NCBI RefSeq assembly: GCF_033115175.1 | Contig: NC_084827.1 | Span: forward strand, 176,887,401-176,951,400 | Length of the DNA stretch: 64,000 nt | Origin: Lepus europaeus | Lineage: Eukaryota; Chordata; Mammalia; Lagomorpha; Leporidae | Direction of reading: 5' to 3' | Shown here: piece by piece, positions 1-11,164 of the stretch | Layout of the letters: each line of letters opens with the position of its first letter | Position numbering within the stretch: position 1 is the first letter of the stretch | Translations under genes and position numbers: made by a program | Notes under the pieces: generated by a model | Seen by the model: only the letters and a program-made list of their open reading frames with translations | The model's database searches: none | What the model was told of the DNA's origin: nothing

Positions 1-2695
1 GGCCATGGTCATGGGTGTCCTGAACCAAGCTTTTGACGTGCTGGTGCTACGCTACGGGGTGCAGAAGCGCATCTACTGTAACGTGAGTGCAGGGGGCAGG
101 GCGGGCTCCACGGGCGAAGCCCCGGCCATGCTCCAGCCCAGGGCGGCCTGCGGCTGGCAGACTTGCATGGAGAGTGGGCGAACAGACAGGTCTCTGCCAT
201 CCCTGCCCACGCTGCCGGGACGCTGAGCCCCTCACTCAGCTGTGGCCCACACTGGCACAGAGTGGCCGCAGGCTTGGAGCCCTGGCCACCCCCCTTCCCT
301 CACAGCAGGCTCACCGACGGGCACTGCCCAGATGCCCAGCAGGGCCCACCTGGGAGGCGGCTGCAGGCCAAGGTCAGGCCTGGTCCTCCTCAGGACACGG
401 ACGCTCAGGGACACAGGCAGGGCCTGCAAGCCTGGGTGTTTTACAGAAACTCGAGGGAGGAGAGAAAGGTCAGAGGGTGGTCCAGGGCCGCTCTGGAAGC
501 CGGGTCCCCGAAGAGCAGGCCAAGGTCTGGCCCCGCCTCAGCCCCTGCCCCAGCAGCCAAGGGGACTCGGTGGCGGCCGGCCCTGCGGTCAGCGGGTCCC
601 CACCTGGCCCCTGGCCCCGGCACTGAATTTCCCGATGGCCAGAGTGCTCAAGAGGGCACAGCGCAGCACGCGGCACGGAACCGAGGTGACTTAATAAGAT
701 CGAGTCGACGAGAGAAAGCCCGGGCAGCTGGATGCAATCTGGGCCCACTGAGCCGAGGGAAGTTCAGGTCCAGGTCAGCGCTCGGTCAGCCCAGCCTCGG
801 CCGGCCGGTGCTAACAGCCAGCACCAGCAGGGGGCACAGCCCCGCAGCCTCCACACCCCACGCCAGGGCCGCCAGCCGCCTGGCCCCTGCACGCAGGACC
901 CCCAGAGCAGCCCTGCCCCTCAGGGCTTGGTCACCCTCAGGTCCCGCCCCCCGTGGACGGTGGCCTGGCAGGGCCTCCCTGATGCTGGCTGGTGGCCAAG
1001 AGGGCAAAGGCCAGGCTGGGAGCACAGGGCAGGGAGCTCCCTCCAGCTGTCCAGGGGTGACCCAGGGGGACGGCACGGAGGCGGTGCCGGAGCCTGAGGC
1101 TGAGGTGCTCTTGTGCACTCCCAGGCCCTGGCCCTGCGCTCCCACCACTTCCAGAAGGTGGGCAAGAAGCCGGAGCTCACTCTCGTCTGGGAGCCAGAGG
1201 AGCCCGAGCAGGAGCCGGTGCAGCAGGTCAGCCCCGCCATGCCCCGTCCTCCTGCCCCCAGGGGCGCCCGCAGGGTCCCCCCAGCCCTGCCGTGTCCCGT
1301 CCTCCTGCCCCCAGGGGCGCCCGCAGGGTCCCCCCAGCCTTGCCGTGTCCCGTCCTCCTGCCCCCCAGGGGCGCCCGCTGTGTCCCCCCAGCCCCTCTGC
1401 GTCCCCTTATAAAGAGCCCCAGCCCCGTTGTGTTTCCCCAGCCCCTCCGTGCCCTGTCCTCCTGCCCCTAGGCATGGCCCGCAGGGTCCCCCCAGCCCCG
1501 CTGTGCCCCATCCTCCCGCCCCCAGGGGTGCCCACAGGGTCTCCCCAGCCCTGCTGTGTCCCCCCAGCCCAGCCGTGCCCCGTCCTCCTGCCCCTAGGTG
1601 TGGCCCACAGGGTCCCCCCAGCCCCGCTGTGTCCCCCCAGCCCAGCCGTGCCCCGTCCTCCTGCCCCTAGGTGTGGCCCGCAGGGTCCCCCCAGCCCCGC
1701 TGTGTCCCCCCAGCCCAGCCGTGCCCCGTCCTCCTGCCCCTAGGTGTGGCCCACAGGGTCCCCCCAGCCCCGCTGTGTCCCCCCAGCCCTGCCGTGTCCC
1801 GTCCTCCTGCCCCCAGGGGCGCCCGCAGGGTCCCCCCAGCCCAGCTGTGCCCCGTCCTCCTGCCCCTAGGCGTGGCCCGCAGGGTCCCCCCAGCCCTGCT
1901 GTGCCCCATCCTCCCGCCCCCAGGGGTGCCCACAGGGTCTCCCCAGCCCTGCTGTTTCCCCCCAGCCCTGCTGTGTCCCGTCCTCCCGCCCCCAGGGGTG
2001 TCCACAGGGTCTCCCCAGCCCCGCTGTGTCTCCCCAGCCCTGCCGTGCCCTGTCCTCCTGCCCCTAGGCGTGGCCCGCAGGGTCTCCCCAGCCCCGCCGT
2101 GCCCTGTCCTCCTGCCCCCAGGGGCGCCCGCAGGGTCCCCCCAGCCCTGCCATGTCCCGTCCTCCTGCCCCCCAGGGGCGCCCGCTGTGTCCCCCCAGCC
2201 CCTCTGTGTCCCCGTCCTCCTCCTGCCCCCAGGTGCACCCGCAGTGTCCCCAGCCCTGCGGGCTCCTGCGGTCCTGCCTTCCGACACCACCTGCCCCTCG
2301 CGCAGGGCTTCCTCACTGGGGGGTCCTTTTGGGCACCTGATGAAAGTGTGTTCCCCAGAGGCCGCAGAGAGCCTTGTCCCAGAGCCCACCCCGGCCCTCT
2401 CAGGCCACATGTCTCCCCGTGTGTCCCGCACTGTGGCCTTAGTGCTGGCGCAGCTCCGCCTCACAGGCAGGCACACGGGCACCTGACCACACTGGGCCCT
2501 GACCACAGCTCGCGTCCCCCGCGTCCCCGCCCCGCTCTGCCGCAGGTCATCACGGTGTTCAGCCTGGTGGAGGTGGTGCTGCAGGCCGAGGCCGCGGCCC
2601 TCAAGTACAGCGCCATCCTGAAGCGGCCCGGCGCCGAGGGCTGCCTGGGGCCACGGGGCGAGGGAGCCCAGGCCGACCAGGAGGAGGAGGACTGA
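1..2695 (+). CDS. DIS3L2: DIS3L2, last three exons (3' end of gene)
   Basis: DIS3L2 is a cytoplasmic 3'-5' exoribonuclease of the RNase II/DIS3 family that degrades uridylated RNAs. Only the C-terminal end is present. The exons are 1-82 (entering from outside the window), 1125-1226 and 2546-2695. The peptide contains [17 protein letters not shown], then [20 protein letters not shown], then [12 protein letters not shown] and [11 protein letters not shown], which I recognise as the family's S1-like C-terminal region. Introns have GT donors (83, 1227) and AG acceptors (1124, 2545). The end is acidic (QEEED) and stops with TGA at 2693-2695. The last intron is filled by a minisatellite. The gene reads toward the phosphatase array, as in the human locus. 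Confidence 0.93.
1235..2290. repeat. Minisatellite in the last DIS3L2 intron
   Basis: Imperfect tandem units built from the phrases CCCCAGCCC, GTCCTCCTGCCCC, AGGGGCGCCCGCAGGGT and GTGTCCCCCCAG. Unit length varies from about 50 to 73 bp. Pyrimidine content is very high on +. Long open frames across it on both strands are a by-product of the repeat. It fills nearly the whole intron between the last two exons. Confidence 0.9.
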
Positions 2696-2985
2696 GCTGC
2701 CAGCCGCCCCGCCCACTGGCCTACAGGACGGGACCTTTTCACACCAAAGGGGACTTTTTATTTGGTTTTAATCAACTCAGGGGTTTGTTTTAATTTTTAT
2801 TTTTCTGTTTTATTTTATTTTGCAGCTCAGTTTTTTTTTTTTTTTTTTTTTAATGAACTGGAGGGGAAGGGTGGGGCTGGACAGAGGCCGGCACTTCCTG
2901 GGTCCCCCTGGAGGCCAGCCCCCTCTCCCAGGCGGCCCTGCCCGCCCCTGCCCGGGAAAGGGCCCTCAGCGAATCAGTGTCATGG

Positions 2986-2991
2986 AATAAA
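2986..2991 (+). promoter_or_regulatory. DIS3L2: DIS3L2 polyadenylation signal
   Basis: Canonical AATAAA about 290 bases after the DIS3L2 stop, followed by a GT-rich stretch (CTGTCCGGTGTG) suited to a downstream element. The 3' UTR also has a T-rich tract at about 2756-2852. Confidence 0.8.
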
Positions 2992-3009
2992 ATCAAGTGT
3001 GAAACGCTG

Positions 3010-5270
3010 TCCGGTGTGACCGGGGGCGGCCAGGCGGCCCGTGCCCCAGGGGCGAGACCCGGCTGGGCACCCCCCCCCCCGCCGCCGCCCCCTGGCAGGT
3101 TGGTGCCAGCCACGCCTCCTGGCTATGACAGCTGATCGTACGCAGAGGCCGGCCGCCCACGCCTGTGGCTGCACCCAGCCCGGCCCCACGTGGCGGAGTA
3201 GGTCCCGGACGACAGAGCCCACCCTGCCACCCAGCACAGAGGGCCGTCTGCACCCCATGACCCAAGTCCGTGCCTCAGCACCACCAGGCCTGGCCCCGCG
3301 CTGGCGCCCAGGGGAGCGGGGACGGGCACGCCTTCCCCGCACCTGGGGAGCCCCGGGGTTGCCGGCTCATCTGAGTGTTCACAGTGGACGTTCTTCAAAG
3401 GAGACCCAGCGCCGTCCTGGAGGACGTCGTGCAGGGGCTGGAGTGAGGGTGTGCCACAGCGCCGCTGTCCTGCCGCCCGGCCTGGGCGGGGGCTCTGCCC
3501 GCCCTCAGGTCCTTGCCTTGGTCCTGCAGGGCCACAGCCAGCTCAGGCAGCCGGCCACCTGCTACCCTCCCAGCCCCCGCCCCAGAGCCCAGGGCGTCGC
3601 CGGGCCACCGCCCCCTCCCCGCCCCAGCCTCTGAGTTGTTGGCCCTGGGCTGCGCCTGGTGCCCGCAGAGCCTGGGCACTGAGGACACGTGCTGGGCTCG
3701 CCCAACTGCGATGCCCTAAAGTGCAGAGAGCTGAGCCGGCCTCCCCATGTGACACAGGTGGAAGCCACGCCCACACAGCCACAGGGTGGGGGCGGAGTGT
3801 GCCTGCCCTCATCCCACCCACTGCACATGGGCTTTGGACCAAAGCTGGTGGCCCGAGGCCGAGTCTTTGTCTTGGTTGATTCCTCCAGTGATCATCATGA
3901 CTCAATCTAATGCCGGGCGTTGGTGTCCATGGCTTCCAGGCGCGGAACAGCGCCTTGTGTGGCCCCACGCTAAGGGGACTGGAGGGTGGACACAGAGTGG
4001 AGAGGACTCCTTCCTCCAGCCGCCCCGAGCCTTGTGCGGGAGTCTGGCCAAAGCGTGGGCACAGGGCGCAGGGAGGCAGCTCAGACACAAATCACCGCGC
4101 CTGGTGACAAGGGGCTGGGGGGCCTGGAGGCTGAGAGACTTCTGACTTCACAGAGGGGCAGAGGCGGCCCTTGCAGGAGCGGTGGGCGGCGTCCCCGGCC
4201 TCCTCAGGACCTGGATCACCCTGGGCAAGAGTGTCGCCTGCAGGATGCTGGCTTCAGGGACCCAGACCGGGGCAGGAGGGGTGAGAAGCCGCAGGGGAAG
4301 ACGGCGCCAGGTGCCCCCAGAGCACGTGGGAGGCCAGTGAGGAAGGGCCTGAAAGGCGCCTGGGGATGGGTGCCAGCCATCGAGCAAATGGGCTCAGTGC
4401 AGCAGAGCCCTGGGACAGCACTGCCCTGAGGTTGGGCTCCTGCGGGGACAAGAGTGGCTCAAAGGCCACGGTGGGTGGTCTGCCCCTGGGGGACCCAGAG
4501 CACGGCAGGAAGAGGGAAGACCGGGAGAAGGCAGGGGGCCGGAAGTAAACACCACAGGAGGGGACCTGCAGGCCTGGGGGGAGCTGTCCCTTGTGGCCAG
4601 GGGGAGCTTCGTGGGTGAGGGAGCCAGGGCCATGCAGCTGGCCCTGGGACGGGGTGTGGCGGCCGGAAGTTACCCCTGCAGGTGTCTGAGCAGAGAATTC
4701 AGGAACTGCCCACCTGCTTCCACTGCCCCCCGGAGGCAGCAGGGAGAGGAGGGCCCTGTCGGAGTGGCCCCTGGGTACCAGCCCCGAGAAAGCTGGATCC
4801 ACAGCTGGAGTCCACCCGGCCTACCCCGCGACCTCGGGGACTGACAACCCCAGGCCCCCTGGGCTGGGTGCAGAGAGAGGGCAGCCACGACAGCAGCTGG
4901 TGCCAGGGCAGGAGGCGGCCGTACCCTCGACCCCACCCTCATTCTGCAGAGCCCAGCACGGGTGCCTCTCCCCATGCGGGGTCCCTGCGCTGGGGCTGCC
5001 AGGCCTGACAGATGCTGCCACCTCGGTCCCCTTTGCCCAGCGAGCCCTTGGGCACCCTTGGCCAGGCCAGAGATGGGCTGGGCTCTGCCGTCCCAAAGGA
5101 AGAATGAATACTCTGACCCCAGAGGTCCCCCAACCAAGCCGGCTGACCCCACAGGGAGTCTGGATGCACAAGCTCCCTGGGCGATTGGAACTTCTGGTCG
5201 TCTTTGTGATGAAGTAACCCGGCCAGCACCTGCTCCTGAAAGAAACAGAACACAGTCTCGGCTAGGCCCC
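3010..5270. other. Intergenic GC-rich sequence, no gene seen
   Basis: Several open frames exist on both strands, as expected from the high GC content, but none resembles a known protein or shows exon-like borders. A short C run lies at 3070-3081. I see no repeat family I can name here. Confidence 0.5.
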
Positions 5271-5274
5271 CCCC

Positions 5275-5567
5275 CTCTCTTGGGGGAGTTACAGAGAGAG
5301 CGAGAGGGGTGTTCCATCTGCTGGTTCACTCTCCAATTGGCTGCAACAGTTGGAGCTAAGCCGATCCAAAGCCAGGAGCCAGGAGCTTCTTCCAGGTCTC
5401 CCATGTGGGTGCAGGGGCCCAAGGACTTGGGCCATCTTCTACTGCTTTCCCAGGCCACAGCAGAGCGCTGGATTGAAAGAGGAGCAGCCAGGTCTCAAAC
5501 CGGCACCCATATGGGATGCTGGTGCTGCAGGCCAGGGCGTTAACCCGCTGCACCACAGCGCCGGCCC
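5275..5567 (-). mobile_element. CSINE-type SINE (minus)
   Basis: Reads as the reverse complement of the rabbit C-repeat. The head on the minus strand starts GGGGCCGGCGCTGTGGTGC, followed by the internal phrases GCAGTAGAAGATGGCCCAAG and GGAGACCTGGAAGAAGC. It abuts a second SINE in opposite orientation. Confidence 0.85.
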
Positions 5568-5740
5568 CTGTTCCACTTCTGATCCAGCTCTCTGCTATGG
5601 CCTGGGAAAGCAGTGGAAAATGGCCCAAGTGCTTGGGCCCTGCACCTCGTGGGAGACCCAGAAGAAGGTCCTGGCTCCTGGCTTAGGATCGGCGCAGTTC
5701 CGGCCATTCTGGCCAGTTGAGGAATGAACCAGAGGATGGA

Positions 5741-5798
<58 letters not shown>

Positions 5799-5842
5799 CT
5801 CTCTGTAAGCCTTTCAAATAAATTTTAAAAAACTAAAAAAAA
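5568..5842 (+). mobile_element. CSINE-type SINE (plus), head missing
   Basis: Begins at the internal phrase CCACTTCTGATCCAGCTC, lacking the first ~90 bases of the family. It contains AAAGCAGTGGAAAATGGCCC and ends in a CT microsatellite (about 5740-5795) and AATAAATTTTAAAA. It sits head-to-head with the preceding minus element. Confidence 0.8.
5740..5795. repeat. (CT)n microsatellite in a SINE tail
   Basis: Uninterrupted CT dinucleotides of more than 50 bases. This is the usual CT-rich stretch before the A-tail of rabbit C-repeats, here expanded. Confidence 0.9.
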
Positions 5843-5844
5843 AG

Positions 5845-6154
5845 TGGAGCAACCAGGACTCAAAACATCGTGGGCGGCGGCTATACCCCCTACACCACAC
5901 CACAGCCCCTGCCTCACTTCTGATCCACACCCCTGCTAATGCACCTGGGGAAGCAGTAGAAGAAGGCCCAGGTGCTCGGGCTCTGCACCCACGTGGGAGA
6001 CCCGGATGAAGTTTTTGGCTCCTGGGTTTGGCCTGGCCCGGCCCTGGCTGTTGCAGCCATCTGGAGAGTGACCAGTGGACGGAAGTCTTGTCTCTGCCCC
6101 TCCCTGGCTCTGCATTTCAAATAAACAAATAAATAAATCTTTAAAAAAAAAAAT
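5845..6154 (+). mobile_element. CSINE fragments, minus head stub joined to plus body
   Basis: 5845-5910 is a reverse-complement head stub (AGTGGAGCAACCAGGACTC ... CACCACAGCCCC). From 5911 a plus-strand body without head follows (CACTTCTGATCCACACCC), ending in AAATAAATCTTTAAAAA at about 6154. This repeats the head-to-head pattern of the pair just upstream. Confidence 0.7.
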
Positions 6155-6527
6155 TGTGTGCCATGCCCTGGCTCTCAGGAGGCTGTACCCCACCACGATG
6201 AGGCATAAATGGAGAAAGGACAGACAGGCAGCAGGGCTGCAGCAGGGGAGCCTGGGGGAACCTGAGAAACTGACGGATTGCCTAGGACTGGGATAGCGCT
6301 CGGGACAGAGGATGTCCACCCCGGGCGCAGCAGTGCAGGGCAGGGGGCCTGACCCCTCACAGTTGACTCCTGGCCCCAGCAGTGGCGCTCACGGTCATCA
6401 GGCGGGGCCTGAGTGAGGCCACACCATGCTGGGAGGTGGAGCCTGGGCAGGGGTGCAGTCGGTGAGGTGAGAGCAGGGCTGAATGCCCGCACTCCTCCAG
6501 GGACCGTGTGACTTAGAGATGGCGACA

Positions 6528-6818
6528 GGGGCTGGCACTGTGGCGTGGCGGATTAAACCACCACCCCATGTGGACACTGGGTCAAGTCCCGGCTGCTCCA
6601 CTTCTGATCCTGCTCCCTGCTAATGCCTGGGAAAGCAATAGAAGATGGTCCAAGTGCTTGGGCCCCTGCACCCACATGGGAGACCCAGAAGAAGCTCCTG
6701 GCTCCTGGCTTCAGCCTGGCCCAGCCCTGACCAGTGCAGCCATCTGGGGAGTGAACCAGAAAATGGAAGATTTCTCCCTCCACCCACCCCCCCCATCTCT
6801 GTGTAACTCTGACTTCCT
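6528..6818 (+). mobile_element. CSINE-type SINE (plus)
   Basis: Starts GGGGCTGGCACTGTGGCGTG, then CGGCTGCTCCACTTCTGATC, GGGAAAGCAATAGAAGATGG and GGAGACCCAGAAGAAGCTCC, ending CTCTGTGTAACTCTGAC. It lacks a clear A-tail. Confidence 0.85.
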
Positions 6819-7065
6819 CCCCTACCCCCTGCCGGGAAATGGGATCTGTGCCCCTCCCCCGACTCAGGACAGGTCCTGTGGCTGCTGGGCTCACACAGGC
6901 CAGCAGAAGTGACCCAGCCGTGAGGAGGCCTGGGCGGCTATGGGGTGAAGCCCACTGGAGAGGAGCCTGCCTGGCTCACAGCCAGCTGCCGAGAGCCACC
7001 CCCAGTGTGCCAGCCATGTGACCGAGCCACCAGTCACAAGGCACCCTGGCTGGGGCCTCTCCCAG

Positions 7066-7402
7066 CACACAGAGCTGTCCCCGTGGGCCCGTCCTCACCC
7101 AGCACACAGAGCTGTCCCCGTGGGCCCCGTCCTCGCTCAGCACACAGAGCTGTCCCCGTGGGCCCCGTCCACGCCCAGCACACAGAGCTGTCCCCGTGGG
7201 CCCCGTCCTCACCCAGCACACACAGAGATGTCCCCGTGGGCCCCGTCCACACTCAGCACACAGAGCTGTCCCCGTGGGGCCCATCCTTACCCAGCACACA
7301 GAGCTGTCCCCGTGGGCCCCATCCACACCCAGCACACACAGCTGGCCCCGTGGGCCCCGTCCACACCCAGCACACACAGCTGGCCCTGTGGGGCCCCGTC
7401 CA
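7066..7402. repeat. Minisatellite, ~40-bp unit, about nine copies
   Basis: Tandem units with the core CAGCACACAGAGCTGTCCCC then GTGGGCCCCGTCC and CTCACC or ACACC. Units differ by small changes. There are no unique spacers, so it is not a CRISPR array. Confidence 0.92.
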
Positions 7403-7539
7403 CACTGCAGTGTGATGGGGTTGGGGGGGGGAGGAGTTCGTGACATAACAAGAGACTATAATAAGCATTAATAGATAACACTTAAAACTTAAAAATCAAG
7501 AATTTTATTATTTAGAAAAAGTGATAAACATCAAAATAC

Positions 7540-8306
7540 TGTTACCGGAGAATGGCAAGAAAGAATTCAAGCGTGAGACAGAGTAGTGGAAAGTAGAAGT
7601 AGCAAGGTTTATTAGGGCAGGGACATCCGTAAGGACGGATGGGCACCTCTCCAGACAGAACCTGAGAGAGCCCAGTCGCTCAGACTGGGGGAGAGCGGGG
7701 TTACATGGCTGAGTGGAGAGAGCACACCTGGGCAGGCCAGACGGGCGGCTCAGCAGAGAGGCAGAGGGCTGAGCGCGCAGTCCGGTTGAGGTGGGGGGGT
7801 GGGGTTGGGGGGTTAAGGAGATGGGTCTCTGTCTTCACACATCTCCTCCTGAAACAAAGGATTTTATGGCTGTAAATATTAAGCAGCTCCTATCTGAGTT
7901 TTCCCCTGAAGGTATCAGACAGGAGGAAGCCTAGCTGGCGCCGTCCTTGGTTCAGAGGAAGGGTGAGCAGGACCCCCTGGAGAGTGGGGATCCAGAGCAG
8001 GGTGTTTGAGATGCAGATACTGGGCTGCACCTGGGAGATTGTCAGGCAGAAGGGGCGGGGATCCCCACCTGGCAGGTAGGAGGGGGCAGGGCAGGGCAGG
8101 ATTCGAACTCTGGGCTGCCCCTGAAAGGTTATCAGGATGACTTTGAGATGTGCCTTTGTCACACACACAAACACACACACACACACACACACGCTCGTAT
8201 CTGACTTCCCGCCTAACAACACGAGGAGACATCTGATTGTCTCCAAGATGGACTCATGGAGGGAGCCGGAGCTGCTGGTTTGGGTTTGACTTGATTTCTT
8301 TTAACA
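7540..8306 (-). mobile_element. ERV1-like solo LTR, antisense (fossil)
   Basis: On the minus strand the segment starts TGTTAAAAG and ends GGTAACA, the usual TG...CA frame of an LTR. It carries a CATAAAA box near 7865 and a polyadenylation signal in CCCTAATAAACC near 7605-7616, followed by a U5-like end with GAATTCTTTCTTGCC. No internal retroviral genes are present, so it is a solo LTR. An AC microsatellite lies within it. Family assignment is by general structure only. Confidence 0.5.
8160..8192. repeat. (AC)n microsatellite
   Basis: Near-perfect CA/AC repeat of about 30 bases inside the LTR-like element. Confidence 0.9.
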
Positions 8307-8762
8307 AACCATATAGATCTGTCCACTGCTTTACCCTACATCCAAGTGGAACCTGCATAGAAGTAAAAAAATAAATATTTCTCCTTAGCAGGAATGGATC
8401 TTAAATTGGTTTAAAAGCCTTCTTGTACACTCAGCAAAGGGCATATTAAACAGCCCATCATCATAGCAACCAAGAAAAATTCCCAAGGACAGGCAGCCTG
8501 GCACTGCCGCTCCACTCAGGTGCCACGTGGCGGGGCGGGTCCTGCTTACGTCCGAGGCAGCCCGGCACCAACAAATCTCCCGCTGCCTCGGTGGGACCCG
8601 GAGCCTGGAGGCTGGGGTGGGCAGCTGCCGAGCCAGGAGGCAGCCGCCCATCGGGGAGGCAGCCGGTCGGGAATGGGCACCGTCCCTGGGACACGGCCCA
8701 CGAGGTGTGCGTGCTTTCCAGGGCTCAGTGGAGTGAGGCTAGGGGTGAGGTGACTGAAGCCA

Positions 8763-9073
8763 TGGCCAGTGCTGTGGTGCAGTGGGTTAACCCACTGCTC
8801 GTATCGCTGGCATCTGGGCACCGGTTCGAGTCCGGGCTGCTCCACTTCTGATCCAGTTCCCTGCTAATGTGCTGGGAGAGCAGCTGAAGATGTCCCAAGG
8901 GCTTGGCCCCTGCTACCCATGTGGGAGACCCGGATGGAGTTCCTGGCTCCCGACTTTGGCCTTGGCAGTGCCCTGGCCCTTGTGGCTCTTTGGGGAGTGA
9001 ACCATCGATGGAAGACCGCTCTGTCACTGTGCCTTTCAAACAGGTGAATAAAATAAATCTTAAAAACTAAAAA
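8763..9073 (+). mobile_element. CSINE-type SINE (plus)
   Basis: Full-length element from GGCCAGTGCTGTGGTGCAG to a tail with AATAAAATAAATCTTAAAAA. The head keeps a tRNA-like B box (GGTTCGAGTCC near 8823). Confidence 0.88.
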
Positions 9074-9075
9074 CG

Positions 9076-9414
9076 GGCCGGTGCCACGGCTCACTAGGCT
9101 AATCCTCTGCCTTGTGGCACCGGCACACCGGGTTCTAGTCCCAGTCGGGGCACCGGATTCTATCCCGGTTGCCCCTCTTCCAGGCCAGCTCTCTGCTATG
9201 GCCCGGGAAGGCAGTGGAGGATGGCCCAAGTCCTTGGGCCCTGCACCCCATGGGAGACCAGGAGAAGCACCTGGCTCCTGGCTTTGGATCAGCGTGGTAC
9301 GCCGGCCACGGCGGCCATTGGAGGGTGAACCAACGGCAAAAGGAAGACCTTTCTCTCTGTCTCTCTCTCACTATCCACTCTGCCTGTCAAAAAAAAAAAA
9401 AAAAACTAAAAACA
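9076..9414 (+). mobile_element. Younger CSINE subfamily (plus), full length
   Basis: Starts GGGCCGGTGCCACGGCTCAC and carries GGTTCTAGTCCCAGTCGG, the body GGAGGATGGCCCAAGTCC, GGCGGCCATTGGAGGG, and a tail of about 17 A. It matches the same subfamily as the SINEs in the array spacers. It follows the preceding SINE almost directly. Confidence 0.9.
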
Positions 9415-9429
9415 CAACAAAAAAGAAAT

Positions 9430-10410
9430 TAAATAGATTTCGGTCCTGGCCCTGAGCTGCCCACTCTCCTGGTCCCCACAGAGGTGACAGGGGCTGAGGC
9501 CAGCAGGGGTATAGCCCTGGCAGGGGTGGGCTGGCAGGTGGGTGGTTCCACCAAGCTAGAGCCGCTTGGGCTGCAAAGTGCTTTGAGCAAGGACCCCCCC
9601 CCCCCACTCCCCCACCCCGGTCAGGTCAGCAGTCTCACTTGTATTCTGCGCCTTGACCCCTGGGGACACCTTGACCCCTGGCTGCCCTGAGGGTGAGAGT
9701 TTGTTGCTTGTTCAGACTCCAGTCAACTGGGTTCCCGACTGAGCAAGCTGCAACTTCTGAACATGAACACAGCACCGTTTATGAGCTTGGTTGAGGAAAG
9801 CACCATTTTTTAAGGAAAATAGTTGAATGGATCATTCCCTCCCAAAAATGGATTTCTGAACATTAAACAAACAAACCCAAACCACACAAACTCACCAAAG
9901 GTCAAAGAGAGATTACCTTACAAGAGATCTGCAGCCTCACCTCGGTCCTGTGCGAACTCCAGCCCTCGTCCCAACCGCGGAATAACCGCCACTCCCTGCC
10001 CAGAACCTTCTCCAGGGTGAGAGACAGCACCACCTCCCAGCCACCAGGGCTCCCGTGTAACTCGCGTGTCACCGCCATCATCGTGTTTCCCTACCTGGGT
10101 ACTGCCTGTCTTTATTTCTGCCCTTCGGATAGCCCACTTTTTCTTAAATTCCCTACAAGAGGAAGCCTGCCGGGTCTTAGGATAAACAAAAGGTGCTGGC
10201 CATTCCTCCTGAGCTCCTGACGCCCACCAGCCCCTCCCCCCAGCCTCGAGTTATCTGCTTGCACGAGGGCGGGACTGGAGACATTCCAGGCACCACTGAG
10301 ATTCCTTCCTGGACAGGATCAGAGGAGTGGAAGAAGACAGAGGGCCTGGGGTGGGGGTGGGAGTGGGGGTGGAGGTCCGGTGCCCTAACACAGCGGGCGA
10401 TCCAGGTGAA
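9430..10410. other. Intergenic sequence, nothing recognised
   Basis: Mixed composition with an A-rich part near 9805-9905 and a C run at 9594-9605. A G-rich imperfect repeat (GTGGGGGTGGGAGTGGGGG) lies near 10350-10375. No exon-like or repeat-family match seen. Confidence 0.5.
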
Positions 10411-10411
10411 C

Positions 10412-10632
10412 GCCCTTGGAAGACTCGGCTGCTCTGCTTCCGCTCCAGCACCCTGCAGATGTGCCTGGGAAAGCAGCGGAAGATGGCCCTAGTGCTTGGG
10501 TCTCTGCCACCCACGTGGGAGACCTGGATGGAGTTCCCGGCTCCTGGCCCAGCCCTGGCTGTTGCGGCCATCTGTGGAGTGAGTCAGCAGGTGGAACACT
10601 CTGTGTCTCTCTCCCTCTCTCATACTGTGTAA
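10412..10632 (+). mobile_element. CSINE fragment (plus)
   Basis: Body only: CTGCTCTGCTTCCGCTCC, GGGAAAGCAGCGGAAGATGG, GGAGACCTGGATGGAGTTCC, then a CT-rich end (CTCTCCCTCTCTC). The head is missing and there is no A-tail. Confidence 0.75.
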
Positions 10633-10727
10633 TATCTTGTCAGGACAGCAGTGGAAACACCCCCACCCTGCCCAAATTGCCACACTTTGGAAATACACAT
10701 ACGAAGGGAGGACAGATAGCTCCCAGG

Positions 10728-11034
10728 GGAGCCAGCCTTGTGGTGCCGTGGGATGAGCTGACTCCTTGGATGCCCACATCCCATATCGGAGTTCCAGTCT
10801 CGCCTCTGCTTCCAGCCCAGCTCCCTGCGTTGTGCCCAGGCGAGCAGGGGAGGATGAGCGGAGTACCTGGGCCCCTGTCTCCCACGTGGGACCTGGATGG
10901 AGGTCTGGCTCCTGGCCGCAGCCCTAGCCCAGCCCCAGCTGTCACAGGCATATGGAGTGAACCAGTGGTAAACATGAAGACGGAAGCCCGCTCTCTCTCC
11001 TCTGCCATTCAGCCCTTCAAATAAATAAATCATA
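10728..11034 (+). mobile_element. Old, diverged CSINE (plus)
   Basis: Contains GATGCCCACATCCCATATCG, CAGCCCAGCTCCCTGCG, ACGTGGGACCTGGATGGAG and a tail TCAAATAAATAAATCAT. More diverged than neighbouring elements. Confidence 0.75.
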
Positions 11035-11040
11035 GAAAAA

Positions 11041-11125
11041 GAACCAGCAAATGGAAGATTGCTCACGCTTGCTCTCTCTTTCTCTGTAACTCTGACTTTC
11101 AAATAAATAAATCTGTAATTTTAAA
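11041..11125 (+). mobile_element. 3' end fragment of a CSINE (plus)
   Basis: Only the terminal part is present: ACCAGCAAATGGAAGATTGC, CTCTCTTTCTCTGTAACTC and AAATAAATAAATCTGTAA. Confidence 0.75.
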
Positions 11126-11164
11126 AAGTTCACGAGAAGCAGAATTAAAATATGTTCATTTGGG

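Noticed and set aside
163-2716. Very long open frames (up to 526 codons) on both strands across the DIS3L2 intron
   Set aside because: They are products of the GC-rich minisatellite, are proline/glycine-rich low-complexity, and conflict with the clear DIS3L2 exon structure.
7066-7402. CRISPR-like regular repeats
   Set aside because: Units are contiguous with no unique spacers and the genome is mammalian; it is a minisatellite.
8763-9414. tRNA genes (B-box-like GGTTCGAGTCC and GGTTCTAGTCCC)
   Set aside because: These are the tRNA-derived heads of CSINEs without a cloverleaf.
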